From assembly GCF_026627445.1 (NCBI RefSeq), contig NZ_JAPNLJ010000066.1:1-34889 (forward strand): a DNA stretch of 34,889 nucleotides. Reading direction: 5' to 3'. The position numbers and the translations under genes are program-made. Below the pieces are notes generated by a model. That model searched no databases. It was not told where the DNA came from and saw only the letters and a list, made by a program, of their open reading frames with translations. The stretch is from Streptomyces sp. H27-H1 (GTDB lineage Bacteria; Actinomycetota; Actinomycetes; Streptomycetales; Streptomycetaceae). Below are positions 8,230-17,059 of this stretch, piece by piece (position 1 is the first letter of the stretch; every line of letters starts with the position of its first letter).

Positions 8230-8554
8230 GGTTCTTCACTCCCTGACTGGTCTAGAGCCCGCCGCCGAAATGGCGTGGCGGAATTTTGACGATGGTCAGT
8301 CTTGCGGCATAGATGCGATCGCGGTCAAGAGGCGGGGCAATTTTGGCCTCAAAATCTCGCGATGTATTGACGGGCGTCATAATTGCGCGATAGACACGTG
8401 TCACCTCGGATGCTGACCGTCGATCAGCGACGCGCCGCGTGTCCCAGCCTGCAGCCAGGCCACCTCTGAGAGTGGACCTCACCCCCGGACCCCCGGGCAC
8501 CCCACCAGCAACATCCGGTTCACCAGGGCCGGCTGACAACGTACGGAGTCTCCA
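8230..8554. promoter_or_regulatory. Divergent promoter region, carboxylesterase / Liv transporter
   Basis: The 325-bp gap between two divergent starts must hold both promoters. It is AT-richer around 8275-8400. On the plus strand TTGACG (8367-8372) and TAGACA (8391-8396), 18 bp apart, form a reasonable housekeeping-type promoter for the transporter operon, leaving a leader of about 150 bases. No clear inverted-repeat operator was found. Confidence 0.4.
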
Positions 8555-9730
8555 ATGGCAGGTCGGTTTCGTCCCGTCGGTCTGATCGCCGTCACAACTG
8601 GTCTCTTGCTGACCACCGCATGCGGCGGTGCCAGCCTCGGGACCGGCGACGGCGACGAGCAAGGCGGTCCCCTGAAGATCGGGCTCCTCGTCCCGCAGTC
8701 CGGGACCTACAAGGCGCTCGGCGACGACATGAAGCAGGGCTTCGAGCTCTACGTCAAGCAGCACGGTGGCAAGCTCGGCGGCCGCGAGGTGGAGATCGTG
8801 ATCGCCGACGAAGGGGAAACGGCGGACTCCGGCAAGGCGGCGGCGGAGAAACTGGTCAAGCAGGACCGGGTGCTGGCGGTGAGTGGCGTGGTCAGCTCGG
8901 CCACCATCAACGGGGTCAAGGACCTCTTCGAGACCAGCAAGGTTCCGCTCGTCGGCTCGAACGCCTCACCGACGACGCTGACCGGCACGCAGTACATCTG
9001 GCGCACCTCGTACGTCAACGACGAGCCGGGCAAGGCGCTGGGCAAGCACGTCGCGCAGAACGCCGGAGGTCCGGTCTTCCTGATCGCCGCGGGCTATCAG
9101 GCGGGCAAGGACGAGGTGGAGGGATTCAAGTCCACCTTCCTCCCCGCCGGGGGCAAGCTCGCGGGAGGGGAGGTCTACACCCCGTTCCCCGGGACCAAGA
9201 ACTTCCAGCCGTACCTGGCGCAGATCGAGAACTCGGGCGCGAAGGCGGTGTTCTGCTTCTACGCGGGCGGCGCGGCCGTCGACTTCGTCAAGCAGTACCG
9301 GGACTTCGGCTTGGCCGGCGAGATCCCGCTCTACGCACCCGGCTTCCTCACCGAGGGAGGCGTCCTCAAGGGGCAGGGAGATGCGGCCGACGGCATCCTC
9401 ACATCGCTCAACTACAGTGCGGACCTGGACAACGCGGCCAACAAGCAGTTCGCGCCCGCCTACCAGTCCGCCTACGGCGCCGCCCCGACCACCTACGCGA
9501 TGGCGTCATGGGACGCGGCGCAGGTCCTCGACAAGGCGATCAAGGAAGCCGGAGGCATCACGACCCCGGAATCGGTCAACGCTGCCATCGCCAAGGTGGG
9601 GGAGATAGACAGCCCGCGCGGCACCTGGAAGTTCAACAGCGGTGGCACGCCCGTCCAGCCCTGGTACCTGCGCGAGGTCAAGCAGGGCGCCAACACCGTC
9701 ACCTCCGAGCTCGGCCGACTGGGCGGCTGA
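8555..9730 (+). CDS. livK: Branched-chain-amino-acid-type ABC transporter, substrate-binding lipoprotein
   Basis: This 391-residue lipoprotein captures substrate outside the membrane for the permease encoded just downstream. The lipobox is LLTTAC (Cys23). The mature protein begins PLKIGLLVPQSGTYKALGDDMKQGF, the signature opening of periplasmic-binding-fold type I receptors of the hydrophobic amino acid (HAAT) family. Further family signals are the interior SNASPTTLTG and the closing WDAAQVLDKAIKEAGG. ATG 8555 has GGAG 7 bases upstream. First gene of a five-gene operon. Family members also bind aromatic acids, urea or amides, so the ligand is not certain; the adjacent secreted carboxylesterase hints at an ester-derived acid (inference). 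Confidence 0.9.
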   Translation: MAGRFRPVGLIAVTTGLLLTTACGGASLGTGDGDEQGGPLKIGLLVPQSGTYKALGDDMKQGFELYVKQHGGKLGGREVEIVIADEGETADSGKAAAEKLVKQDRVLAVSGVVSSATINGVKDLFETSKVPLVGSNASPTTLTGTQYIWRTSYVNDEPGKALGKHVAQNAGGPVFLIAAGYQAGKDEVEGFKSTFLPAGGKLAGGEVYTPFPGTKNFQPYLAQIENSGAKAVFCFYAGGAAVDFVKQYRDFGLAGEIPLYAPGFLTEGGVLKGQGDAADGILTSLNYSADLDNAANKQFAPAYQSAYGAAPTTYAMASWDAAQVLDKAIKEAGGITTPESVNAAIAKVGEIDSPRGTWKFNSGGTPVQPWYLREVKQGANTVTSELGRLGG

Positions 9731-9731
9731 C

Positions 9732-10610
9732 ATGCTCGGATGGTTGGACGGCAACTTCGTCAGCGTCATCGACGGGGTCGCCTTCGGTCTGCTGCTGTTC
9801 ACGATCGCGGTCGGCCTCTCCCTGGTCTTCGGCATGATGGACGTGCTGAACCTGGCCCACGGCACGCTCTACCTCGCGGGCGCATACATCGCCTACACGC
9901 TGTCCGACGGGAGCCTGTGGGGGCTACTCCTCGCACTGGCGGCCGGCGCACTGGTCGGCGGCATGGGCGGGGCCGCGCTGACGTTCCTCACTCAGCCGCT
10001 GGCCCGGCGCGGGCACCTGGACCAGGCCGTGCTGACCCTCGGCATCACCTTCATCGTCGCAGATCTCCTCGCCGCGGCCTTCGGCGGCGACGTACTGCCC
10101 ACGGACCCGCCGACGGCACTGCGTGGGACGGTGAGCCTCATCGGTCACACCTATCCGGTCTACCGACTGGTGTTCATCGGGGTAGCGGCAGGTCTCGCGC
10201 TCCTCGTCTACCTCGTCTTCGAGCGAAGCTCGCTCGGAGCGCTGGTACGAGCCACCGTCGCCGACCGGGACATGGTTCGCGCGCAGGGAGTCGACGTCCG
10301 CAAGGTGCTCTACGGGGTCTTCGCCCTCGGCGCGGCGCTGGCGGCGGCAGGCGGTGTTCTCGGGGCACCGATCCTCGGTCCCGGGCCGGGCGTCGACGAG
10401 ACCGTGCTCGTCCTCTCGCTCGTCGTCGTGGTCGTGGGCGGCCTCGGATCCGTGCGCGGCGCGCTCGCCGGAGCGCTACTCATCGGCCAGGTGCAGACCC
10501 TCGGGGTGGCGCTGCTCCCCGAGTACGCTCCTTTCCTCCTCTTCGGCACCATGCTGCTCGTGCTCGTGGTCCGCCCGAACGGGCTGGTCCCTTCGGCGGT
10601 GCGGGCATGA
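9732..10610 (+). CDS. livH: Liv-type ABC transporter permease (LivH-like)
   Basis: This 292-residue inner-membrane permease has about eight hydrophobic segments. The stretch GLSLVFGMMDVLNLAHGTLYLAGAY near the start is the LivH signature, and VVVVVGGLGSVRGALAG near the end is the cytoplasmic coupling loop contacting the ATPases. ATG 9732 begins one base after the stop of the binding-protein gene. The end overlaps the next gene by ATGA, indicating translational coupling. Confidence 0.92.
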   Translation: MLGWLDGNFVSVIDGVAFGLLLFTIAVGLSLVFGMMDVLNLAHGTLYLAGAYIAYTLSDGSLWGLLLALAAGALVGGMGGAALTFLTQPLARRGHLDQAVLTLGITFIVADLLAAAFGGDVLPTDPPTALRGTVSLIGHTYPVYRLVFIGVAAGLALLVYLVFERSSLGALVRATVADRDMVRAQGVDVRKVLYGVFALGAALAAAGGVLGAPILGPGPGVDETVLVLSLVVVVVGGLGSVRGALAGALLIGQVQTLGVALLPEYAPFLLFGTMLLVLVVRPNGLVPSAVRA

Positions 10611-11584
10611 GCCCGTCCGGAGTCACCCTTTCCGCCACGCGGCGGGTTTCCTTGGCTGCCGTGGTCGCCGGACTCGCCCTGGCCCCCTTCGTCCTCGGCT
10701 CGTACGCCATCGGCACGCTGTCGCGAATCCTGGTGTTCGGGCTTCTTGCCCTCAGCGTGAACCTGCTCACCGGCCTGACCGGACTGCCGACCCTCGGCCA
10801 GTCGGCCTACTTCGGAGTCGGCGCCTACACCGCCGCGATCGTGGCGACGAGGCTCACCGACATCGGGATCCTCCAGCTCCTCATCGCCGCAGGCGTCTCC
10901 GCGCTGGTGGGCGTGCCGACCGGGTGGCTGGCGGTGAGAGCTCGCGGTGTGGTCTTCCTGATGCTGACACTGGCCATCGGAGAGATCGTCTACAGCGCCG
11001 CTGTCAACTGGAAGTCGCTGACGAACGGGACCGATGGCCTGTCTGGTGTCCCGCCCGTCGTGCCGTTGCCCGGCATGCCCGCACTGGCGCTGGACGGGCT
11101 GGTGTACTTCTACGTGCTGGCCGTGTTCCTGCTGTTCTTCACGGCCGTCTCCCGCCTGGGTTCGACTCCGTTCGCCCTGGCCCTGCGCGGCATCCGTGAC
11201 AACGAGCCGCGGATGAAGGCGATCGGATATCCCACTCAGCGGTACGCCCTGACCGTCTACTGCGGCGCCGCGGCACTGGCCGGCGCCGCCGGAGCCCTCT
11301 GGGTCTCGGTACAACGGTTCGTCTCGCCCGGCGACGCCGGATTCGAGATTGCAGCCCTCGCGCTGCTGGCCGTCGTCATCGGGGGGTCCGGCTCGATGTG
11401 GGGGGCCTGCGCCGGCGCCGCGCTCGTCTGGCTCACCCGCGACTACCTCGGAAACCTCGAAGCCGTCGCCGGACGCGGGCCGTTGCTGCTCGGACTGCTT
11501 TTCGTCATCGCCGTCTACACGCTGCCCCGCGGGCTGGCCGGTATGCGGATCCCGCTCAAGCTGACCCGGAAGAGGACGGCGTGA
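10607..11584 (+). CDS. livM: Liv-type ABC transporter permease (LivM-like)
   Basis: This 325-residue partner permease has multiple membrane segments. Family features are LAGL-type LSVNLLTGLTGLPTLGQ followed by AYFGVGAYTAA near the N-terminus, and VVIGGSGSMWGACAGAAL as the coupling loop. ATG 10607 lies in the ATGA overlap with livH, and its own stop overlaps the GTG of the next gene. It forms the heterodimeric channel with the upstream permease. Confidence 0.92.
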   Translation: MSPSGVTLSATRRVSLAAVVAGLALAPFVLGSYAIGTLSRILVFGLLALSVNLLTGLTGLPTLGQSAYFGVGAYTAAIVATRLTDIGILQLLIAAGVSALVGVPTGWLAVRARGVVFLMLTLAIGEIVYSAAVNWKSLTNGTDGLSGVPPVVPLPGMPALALDGLVYFYVLAVFLLFFTAVSRLGSTPFALALRGIRDNEPRMKAIGYPTQRYALTVYCGAAALAGAAGALWVSVQRFVSPGDAGFEIAALALLAVVIGGSGSMWGACAGAALVWLTRDYLGNLEAVAGRGPLLLGLLFVIAVYTLPRGLAGMRIPLKLTRKRTA

Positions 11585-12342
11585 TTGATCCCGATCTACT
11601 GGAACTCCGACAGGTATCAAGGCACTTCGGGTCCTTCCGGGCCCTGGACGACGTCTGCCTCACCGTGAGGGCGGGGGCGCGGCACGCGATCATCGGCCCG
11701 AACGGTGCGGGCAAGTCGACCCTGTTCGGCCTGATCTCCGGAACGCTGCCGGTCACCGCCGGATCCATCCTCGTCGACGGCCAGGACATGACCCGGCTAC
11801 CCGTGCACCGCCGGGTCGAGCTCGGCGTCGCGGCGACGTTTCAGCACTCCAGCCTCTTCATGCGGGAGTCCGTGCTGGAGAACGTCCTCCTCGCCGTCTT
11901 GCGCCGGGCCAACGGAGGGCTTGGTGGTCTGCGGAAGGTCAGTGCCCGGCCGCAGGTGCTCGCACAGGCGCACGCGCTGCTGGGGCAGGTGGGCCTGCCC
12001 ACCCGGCACGAGGTCGCGGCGGCCGCGCTCTCGCACGGGGAACGGCGGCAGCTGGAGGTTGCCGTCGCGCTGGCCACCGACCCCCGCCTGCTGCTGCTGG
12101 ACGAGCCGGCCGCCGGCATGTCGCCGGGGGAGACCGCACGGCTGACCGAACTGATCGCTGCCTTGCCCGCTGAGGTGACCGTGCTCCTCATCGAGCACGA
12201 CCTCGACATGGTCTTCGAGCTCGCCGACACGGTGACCGTACTGCACCTCGGCAGACACCTGAAGACCGGCACCCCGGGCGAGGTACGGGCTTCCGCCGAC
12301 GTCCAGACCGCCTACCTCGGCACCGTGGAGGTCTCCTCGTGA
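11581..12342 (+). CDS. livG: Liv-type ABC transporter ATPase (LivG-like)
   Basis: This 253-residue nucleotide-binding protein drives import. Walker A is GPNGAGKST, the signature loop is LSHGERRQLE, Walker B is LLLLDEPAAGM, and the H-loop is EHD. The LivG-specific segment FQHSSLFMRESVLENVLLA is present. GTG 11581 overlaps the livM stop (GTGA), and its own stop overlaps the next GTG. Confidence 0.92.
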   Translation: MIDPDLLELRQVSRHFGSFRALDDVCLTVRAGARHAIIGPNGAGKSTLFGLISGTLPVTAGSILVDGQDMTRLPVHRRVELGVAATFQHSSLFMRESVLENVLLAVLRRANGGLGGLRKVSARPQVLAQAHALLGQVGLPTRHEVAAAALSHGERRQLEVAVALATDPRLLLLDEPAAGMSPGETARLTELIAALPAEVTVLLIEHDLDMVFELADTVTVLHLGRHLKTGTPGEVRASADVQTAYLGTVEVSS

Positions 12343-13046
12343 AGCCGTTCTTCAGCGTGCGTGAACTGCGCTCAGGATACGCCGGGGGCGTCGTCCTGGA
12401 CGGTGTCGACCTGGACCTCGACGCGGGAGGGATCGTCGCCGTCCTCGGTCGCAACGGGGTCGGGAAGACCACCCTCATCTCGACCGTCATGGGCTTCGTC
12501 AGGCCCTACGAAGGCAGCGTCGTCCTCGACGGCCGGGAGATCGCCCGAGCCCGCGTCGACGTCATCGCCCGGGCCGGGGTCGGGGTCGTCCCGCAAGGGC
12601 GCCGGGTGTTCGCGCCGCTGACCGTGGCCGAGCACCTGGCGATCGCCTCGGGGCGCCCGGCGCCGGGCCCGTGGACGAGGGCCCGTGTCCTTGACCTGCT
12701 GCCTCGGCTGGGGGAGCGGCTCGGGCATCGCGGGAACGAGCTCTCCGGCGGGGAACAGCAGATGCTTGCCATCGCCAGGGCCCTGCTGCGCAATCCACGG
12801 CTGCTGCTGCTCGACGAGCCGTCCGACGGTCTCGCTCCCGCGATCGTCTCCCAGGTCGGAGAGGTGATCCAGGAGGTCGCCGCGCAGGGCATGTCGGTCG
12901 TCCTCGTCGAGCAGAACCTCGGGCTCGCCTTCTCGGTCGCCAAGAACATCGCAGTCATGCAGAAGGGCCGAATCGTCCACCAGGCTGCCTGCGCGGAGTT
13001 CGCCTCCCGTCCCGAAGACCGACGGCGCCTGCTGGGCGTCGACTGA
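12339..13046 (+). CDS. livF: Liv-type ABC transporter ATPase (LivF-like)
   Basis: This 235-residue second ATPase pairs with the LivG-like protein. Walker A is GRNGVGKTT, the signature loop is LSGGEQQMLAIARAL, and Walker B is LLLLDEPSDGLAP. The LivF hallmark GVGVVPQGRRVFAPLTV is present. GTG 12339 overlaps the preceding stop. It ends the operon; no strong terminator hairpin is evident, although an imperfect CCGGG/CCCGG pair lies just beyond. Confidence 0.92.
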   Translation: MKPFFSVRELRSGYAGGVVLDGVDLDLDAGGIVAVLGRNGVGKTTLISTVMGFVRPYEGSVVLDGREIARARVDVIARAGVGVVPQGRRVFAPLTVAEHLAIASGRPAPGPWTRARVLDLLPRLGERLGHRGNELSGGEQQMLAIARALLRNPRLLLLDEPSDGLAPAIVSQVGEVIQEVAAQGMSVVLVEQNLGLAFSVAKNIAVMQKGRIVHQAACAEFASRPEDRRRLLGVD

Positions 13047-13423
13047 CGAGGTGGACCGGGAGCGTCCCTCACCCGGAGGTCCGTGGCCCCTTCTTCCGAT
13101 CGGAAGTTGTTCTCCGCGCCCGGCCGGATGGTGGTGCCCGTAGCCGACGCCGGTGAAGCCCTGCGCGCCGGTCGGGCTCTGGCTGATGACGGCGGCCACG
13201 GCTCGCGCGCGCGAGCCGGTCGGTCGGTAGAACGGCCGCCGACTCTTGCGCGTCCTGTCTTTGCGTGTCAGTCGGCTCTGGAGGGCCGGTCAGCCGGGCG
13301 GGGCCAGCGGTGAAGGGCGGCTACTCTCCCCGAGGAAGCTCCCCGTCGAACTCCTGCGCTTCCTCGAACGCGCCACCGACCACCAGCAACAACAGGCTCC
13401 GCACTCACCCAGCCAGGCCATCC
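13047..13423. other. Intergenic region after the Liv operon
   Basis: I see no convincing gene. Short open frames have no start context or recognisable protein. The tract GCGCGCGCGAGCCGGTCGGTCGG near 13203-13228 is simple sequence. The adjacent genes converge, so this should hold terminators, but only weak imperfect hairpins are present. Confidence 0.3.
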
Positions 13424-13738
13424 CTAGAAGAGCTGCTCGTGCTCCGGCAGATCAAAGACCACGAGCTCCTTGCACTTCACGCCAGCCAGCAGCTTGGCCT
13501 CGGCCTCGTTCCGGACGAACACCGTCAGCTGGCCGACCGCGTTCGATGGCACGAGCAAGCCGGGGCAAGGCCGGGCCACCCCGTACACGTACCCGTCCAC
13601 CGTGAACAGGGGAGCGCCGTGGCCGTAGCGGGGATCCGTGTAGGGCTCGTCCGGGATACGTAGCTGCGCGTTGTCCGCTCCCGTCGCCAGCCCCGCTTCT
13701 TCCGTGACCCGCTTCCTCTTCTCCTGGCGCTGGCGCAT
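13424..13738 (-). CDS. Hypothetical protein, possibly N-terminally truncated
   Basis: The 104-residue product starts with a charged helix (MRQRQEKRKRVTEEAGL) and continues as a compact mixed domain with PYTDPRYGHGAPLFTVDGYVYG and QLTVFVRNEAEAKLLAGVKCKELVVF. The frame clearly codes in this phase, but I recognise no family. The same frame runs on upstream without a stop (AKSARLQAEHDL before the Met) and no good ribosome binding site precedes ATG 13738, so the true start may be further upstream or lost. No signal peptide or membrane segment. Confidence 0.5.
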   Translation of the reverse strand: MRQRQEKRKRVTEEAGLATGADNAQLRIPDEPYTDPRYGHGAPLFTVDGYVYGVARPCPGLLVPSNAVGQLTVFVRNEAEAKLLAGVKCKELVVFDLPEHEQLF

Positions 13739-14040
13739 CAGGTCGTGCTCGGCCTGGAGGCGGGCCGACTTGGCCGACGTCCACCCCCCACCGAACGAAC
13801 ACCGGCAGCGGCGTCGTCCGCACCCCCCCCACGCGCCGAAACTCCAGTCGAACGCGGCGACACCATCATCCACCGCCCACTCTCCGCCGGCCTCCCGTCG
13901 GAGGCCGGGCATGGGCCGTCCATCCCCCGCTGAGGGCCTGCCCGATGACGAAGAGTGCGCTCGGGCCCAGGATCAGCGACATCGCGCCGTCGCGGACGGG
14001 GGTGGGAGGGAAAGCAGATTTCGGGGGCGATGCTCAGCGA
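13739..14040. other. Region between the hypothetical gene and the esterase terminator
   Basis: A continuation of the hypothetical reading frame is possible to about 13790. Beyond that the sequence has no recognised gene in any frame. Confidence 0.3.
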
Positions 14041-14074
14041 CTCCACCGGACCCGCTGGTGTGGGCCCGGTGGAG
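14041..14074 (-). terminator. Terminator hairpin of the lectin/serine hydrolase/esterase run
   Basis: CTCCACCGG (14041-14049) pairs with CCGGTGGAG (14066-14074), and an inner ACCC/GGG segment can extend it with a bulge. It lies about 20 bases beyond the esterase stop codon and has no U tract. Confidence 0.6.
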
Positions 14075-14094
14075 TGGGGATGAGCGGGGGTGCT

Positions 14095-15204
14095 TCAGCC
14101 GGCCTGGGTGAACTCGTTCACGAGGCGGGGGATGTAGTCGGCGAGGGCCGGCGCCCAGCAGCCGTAGGTGTGATCGCCCTTGCAGGTGGGCGACAGGGCG
14201 GAGCCGTTGCCGTAGTTGACGAAGCGGTTCGGGATGCCCAGTTGGTTCAGGCGGTTCGCGACGTTGGTGGAGGCGACCGCCGTCTTGCCGTCGATCAGAC
14301 CCTGGTTGCCGGTGTAGAGGGTGACCCCGGTGTCGGCGAGCTTGCCCAGGTTGGCGAGCGAGGAGGGGTTGACCTCGTTCCAGATCCGGTCGTTGAAGAT
14401 CGCGTACGGCGAGCCGAAGATCGCGTCGCTGTCCACCACCGGCCCGTAGCCGGTGCAGTTGCCGGTACCCGAGGTGGTGGAGGCGCACCAGGCGCCGGTC
14501 AGGTTGAGCTCCGTGGCCAGGACCGCGGCACGGACCTCCCACAGGCCGAAGTCGATGCCCCCGGACAGGGAGGCGACGCGCCCGAACAGGTCGGGGCGGG
14601 CCTGGGCGTAGTGCAGGGCCCCGAAGCCGCCCATGGACAGGCCGACGATCGCGCGGTGGCCGCGGTCGGGCAGGGTCCGCAGGTTGGCGTCGATGAAGGG
14701 GACCACCTGCAGGAGGTGGAAGGTCTCCCAGTTCGCGGCGCCCTCGGCGGTGTTCTGCATGCGCCAGTTCGCGTACCAGCCCTTCAGACCGCCGTCCGGT
14801 ATGACGGTGATCATCCGGTCGTCCCGCAGGGCCGGGGCCGCGGCGGCGTCGTTCACATTGCCGCCGCCGCCGTGCAGGAAGTACGTCACCGGCCAGCGCT
14901 TGCCCGGCTCGGCGTAGTAGCCGCTCGGCAGGAAGACGCGTACCTTGTGCCGGCCGGAGAGCTGCGGAGTGGTGACGATGAGGGTGAAGTCGGTCTCGGA
15001 GCGCACCTCGGTGGCTCCGGCGACCTGGGTCAGACCCTGCCCGTCGGTGAAGGACGGGATCGTCGGGGCATCGGCGACGCCGACGGCGTGGGCCGCGGAG
15101 CCGGTGAGGCTGGTCGCCGCGACCGTCGCCACGGCGGCGGCGGTCAGCGCGGTGGCCCGTATCGCGGCGCGGAAGCCGGCCGCGCCGGTGAGCAGGGATC
15201 GCAC
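14095..15204 (-). CDS. Secreted esterase, antigen-85/esterase-D-like fold (PF00756)
   Basis: This 369-residue exported alpha/beta hydrolase has an N-terminal signal ending near TGSAAHA. Family features are RVFLPSGYY, VTYFLHGGGG, ITVIPDGG followed by WYANWRMQ, and nucleophile Ser190 in GLSMGGFGALHYA; the catalytic His is probably in the CKGDHTYGCW segment. The same framework occurs in the paralogue at 20514, which shares the order DGG..GWY...NWE.FH and SMGGFGAL. GTG 15204 is chosen because the signal peptide begins there, with AGAGAG upstream. It lies 44 bases after the serine hydrolase gene and is probably co-transcribed. The family includes feruloyl and acetyl esterases and mycolyltransferases; the substrate is not decided by sequence. 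Confidence 0.85.
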   Translation of the reverse strand: MRSLLTGAAGFRAAIRATALTAAAVATVAATSLTGSAAHAVGVADAPTIPSFTDGQGLTQVAGATEVRSETDFTLIVTTPQLSGRHKVRVFLPSGYYAEPGKRWPVTYFLHGGGGNVNDAAAAPALRDDRMITVIPDGGLKGWYANWRMQNTAEGAANWETFHLLQVVPFIDANLRTLPDRGHRAIVGLSMGGFGALHYAQARPDLFGRVASLSGGIDFGLWEVRAAVLATELNLTGAWCASTTSGTGNCTGYGPVVDSDAIFGSPYAIFNDRIWNEVNPSSLANLGKLADTGVTLYTGNQGLIDGKTAVASTNVANRLNQLGIPNRFVNYGNGSALSPTCKGDHTYGCWAPALADYIPRLVNEFTQAG

Positions 15205-15248
15205 GGTGGTTCTCTCTTCTGTGAGGATGGTCTTGCGGCGGGTCAGGG

Positions 15249-16403
15249 TCAGGACGGCGTCTCGCACAGGGCGCTGGTCAGGGTCTTGTACATCTGCGCG
15301 CCCGGGATGTTCGTGGCGAGGTGCGCGTTGGTCATGACGGAGGCGTGCCGCCCGTCCTCGGTCACGAGCGTCTGCGAGTAGTAGCCGGGGACGGCTCCAT
15401 CGTGTCCCCAGGCCGTGCCGCCGCAGGGCAGCGTGATCTTCAGCATCCCGAGGCCGTAGCCGTTCCCCGAGCCGGGCTGCCCGAGCTCGAAGGTCTTCTC
15501 CATCTCGGCGAGGTTCGCGGGCGAGAGTGCCGTGCCGTCGACGATCGCCTGGTAGAAGGCGGTCATGTCCCGGAGCGTGGAGATGACGGCGCCCGAGGCG
15601 TAGAAGGTGGATGGTTCGAACGCCGTCCCGTCCAACCAGAAGAAGAACGAGCCGATCCGGGTACCGCGGTAGCCGTGGATCGCCGGGCTCGGCACGGCGC
15701 GGTCCGTGGGGGAGGGGAAGCGGGTGTGGGCCAGGCCGAGCGGCTGGATCACCTGCTCGGTGACGGCCTGGTGCACGGGCAGGCCGGTGATCTTCTCGAT
15801 CAGCATGCCGAGGATCTCGTAGTTGGTGTTCGAGTAGTGGAAGGCGGCGCCCGGCTCGGAGGCCGGGGCGAAGCGCAGTCCGTCCTTCACCAGGGCCGCG
15901 AGCGTGTACGAGCCGTCCGGGCGGGCCTGCGCGAGCGGGAGGCCGTTCACCGGTATGCCGCTGGTTTGCTGGAGGAGGTGCCGGACGGTGATCCGGTTTC
16001 CGTCGTAGCCGTTCATGGAGACCACACCGGGCAGGTGCCGCTCGATGGGGTCGTCGAGGCCGATCCCGTTGGCCTCCGCGAGCTTCAGTACGGCGACGGC
16101 GGTGAAGGTCTTCGACTGGCTCCCGACGCGGTAGTACTCGTCCGGGCCGATCGGATCGTTGGTGTTGATGGTTGCCGTGCCGGTGGAGAGGTTCCACGAG
16201 GCGTCGCGGGTCCCCGCGTACACGCCCGCCCCGGGACCGCCGCCCGCCTTGAGCTCGTTCAGGGCCGCGAGCGTGGCGGAGTGGTCCGCGGTTGCCCGGG
16301 CCGGGGACTGGGCCTGTGCCTGTGCGGCCGTGGGCACCGCCAGGAGCGCACCGGCCACACCGAGGACGAGCGAGAACCGTAACGCGGTCAGCTTCAACTT
16401 CAT
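15249..16403 (-). CDS. Secreted serine hydrolase (beta-lactamase / D-Ala-D-Ala carboxypeptidase family)
   Basis: This 384-residue protein has a signal peptide (MKLKLTALRFSLVLGVAGALLAVPTAAQA). The active-site SxxK tetrad is Ser95-Gln-Ser-Lys98 in YRVGSQSKTFTAVAVLKLAE. The second motif is YSNTNYE, and the third-motif region is WGHDGAVPGYYS. This is the class C beta-lactamase-like/DD-peptidase fold, whose members hydrolyse peptidoglycan stems, esters or D-amino-acid peptides. ATG 16403 has AGGAGGAG about 9 bases upstream. It sits between a secreted lectin gene and a secreted esterase gene in one leftward run. Confidence 0.9.
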   Translation of the reverse strand: MKLKLTALRFSLVLGVAGALLAVPTAAQAQAQSPARATADHSATLAALNELKAGGGPGAGVYAGTRDASWNLSTGTATINTNDPIGPDEYYRVGSQSKTFTAVAVLKLAEANGIGLDDPIERHLPGVVSMNGYDGNRITVRHLLQQTSGIPVNGLPLAQARPDGSYTLAALVKDGLRFAPASEPGAAFHYSNTNYEILGMLIEKITGLPVHQAVTEQVIQPLGLAHTRFPSPTDRAVPSPAIHGYRGTRIGSFFFWLDGTAFEPSTFYASGAVISTLRDMTAFYQAIVDGTALSPANLAEMEKTFELGQPGSGNGYGLGMLKITLPCGGTAWGHDGAVPGYYSQTLVTEDGRHASVMTNAHLATNIPGAQMYKTLTSALCETPS

Positions 16404-16432
16404 CGAACCTGCTCCTCCTGGAGGGAATCGTC

Positions 16433-16455
16433 TGCCGTAATTGCCGTAATTGCCG
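16433..16455. repeat. Short 9-bp tandem repeat
   Basis: TGCCGTAAT occurs twice in tandem (16433-16441, 16442-16450) followed by a partial TGCCG. It lies between the lectin and serine hydrolase genes. No function is apparent. Confidence 0.5.
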
Positions 16456-16491
16456 GAAAGGGAGGGGCTTCGACGTGCGTCGCCATCGGGC

Positions 16492-16962
16492 TCAGGACCA
16501 GCTCTGGTACGGAAGGCTGTTGCACGCCCAGGTACGGAAGCCCTGGGAGCTGTCGTCGATGCAGCGCGAGGTGTGCTGGTTCTGGAAGCGGACGGTGCCG
16601 TCGTCCCAGACCTTGATCCACCAGCTCTGCTCCGGGCTGGAGTTGCAGACCGCGGTGCGGAAGCCGCTGTTGGTGTCCTCGATGCAGCGGCCGGTGTTGA
16701 TGTTCATCAACTGGCGCGTTCCGTCACCCCAGACGTGCACGCTCCACTGCTGCGGATTCGAGCCGTTGCAGCTCCAGGTGCGGAAGCCGTTGCTGGTGTC
16801 GTCCATGCACCGGCTCGTGGCCTGGTTCTGGAAGGACTGGACGTCGTCGTACGTCCTCGCCTGGCCGACAGGGCCGGAGGTGGCGGCCAGGGCGCCGGTC
16901 ACCGGGGTGAGGGAGGCGAGGGCAAGGGCCCCGCCGAGCAGAAGTGTTCTCGTGACGCGCAT
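16492..16962 (-). CDS. Secreted ricin-type beta-trefoil lectin
   Basis: This 156-residue protein is a signal peptide (MRVTRTLLLGGALALASLTPVTGALA) plus one beta-trefoil. Three lobes are visible, each with a Cys-Asp/Glu-Asp motif and aromatic closure: QATSRCMDDTSNGFRTWSC, NTGRCIEDTNSGFRTAVC and HTSRCIDDSSQGFRTWAC. The QxW motifs are QQW, QSW and QSW. Such domains bind galactose-type sugars or xylan. No catalytic domain is attached. ATG 16962 begins the signal; AAGGAG lies upstream. It heads the run with the serine hydrolase and esterase, 88 bases before the former. Confidence 0.88.
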   Translation of the reverse strand: MRVTRTLLLGGALALASLTPVTGALAATSGPVGQARTYDDVQSFQNQATSRCMDDTSNGFRTWSCNGSNPQQWSVHVWGDGTRQLMNINTGRCIEDTNSGFRTAVCNSSPEQSWWIKVWDDGTVRFQNQHTSRCIDDSSQGFRTWACNSLPYQSWS

Positions 16963-17059
16963 GTGATCCGTCGTCTCCTTCGTGTCCGTGGGACTGGCTG
17001 GGCCACAAACTAGGAGTCGAGGGAGGGGGCAGGGCACCCGGAACTATCCGGAGTGACAG

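Noticed and set aside
13083..13313. 76-codon plus-strand frame after the Liv operon
   Set aside because: No ribosome binding site, no motif, and composition like non-coding DNA of this genome.
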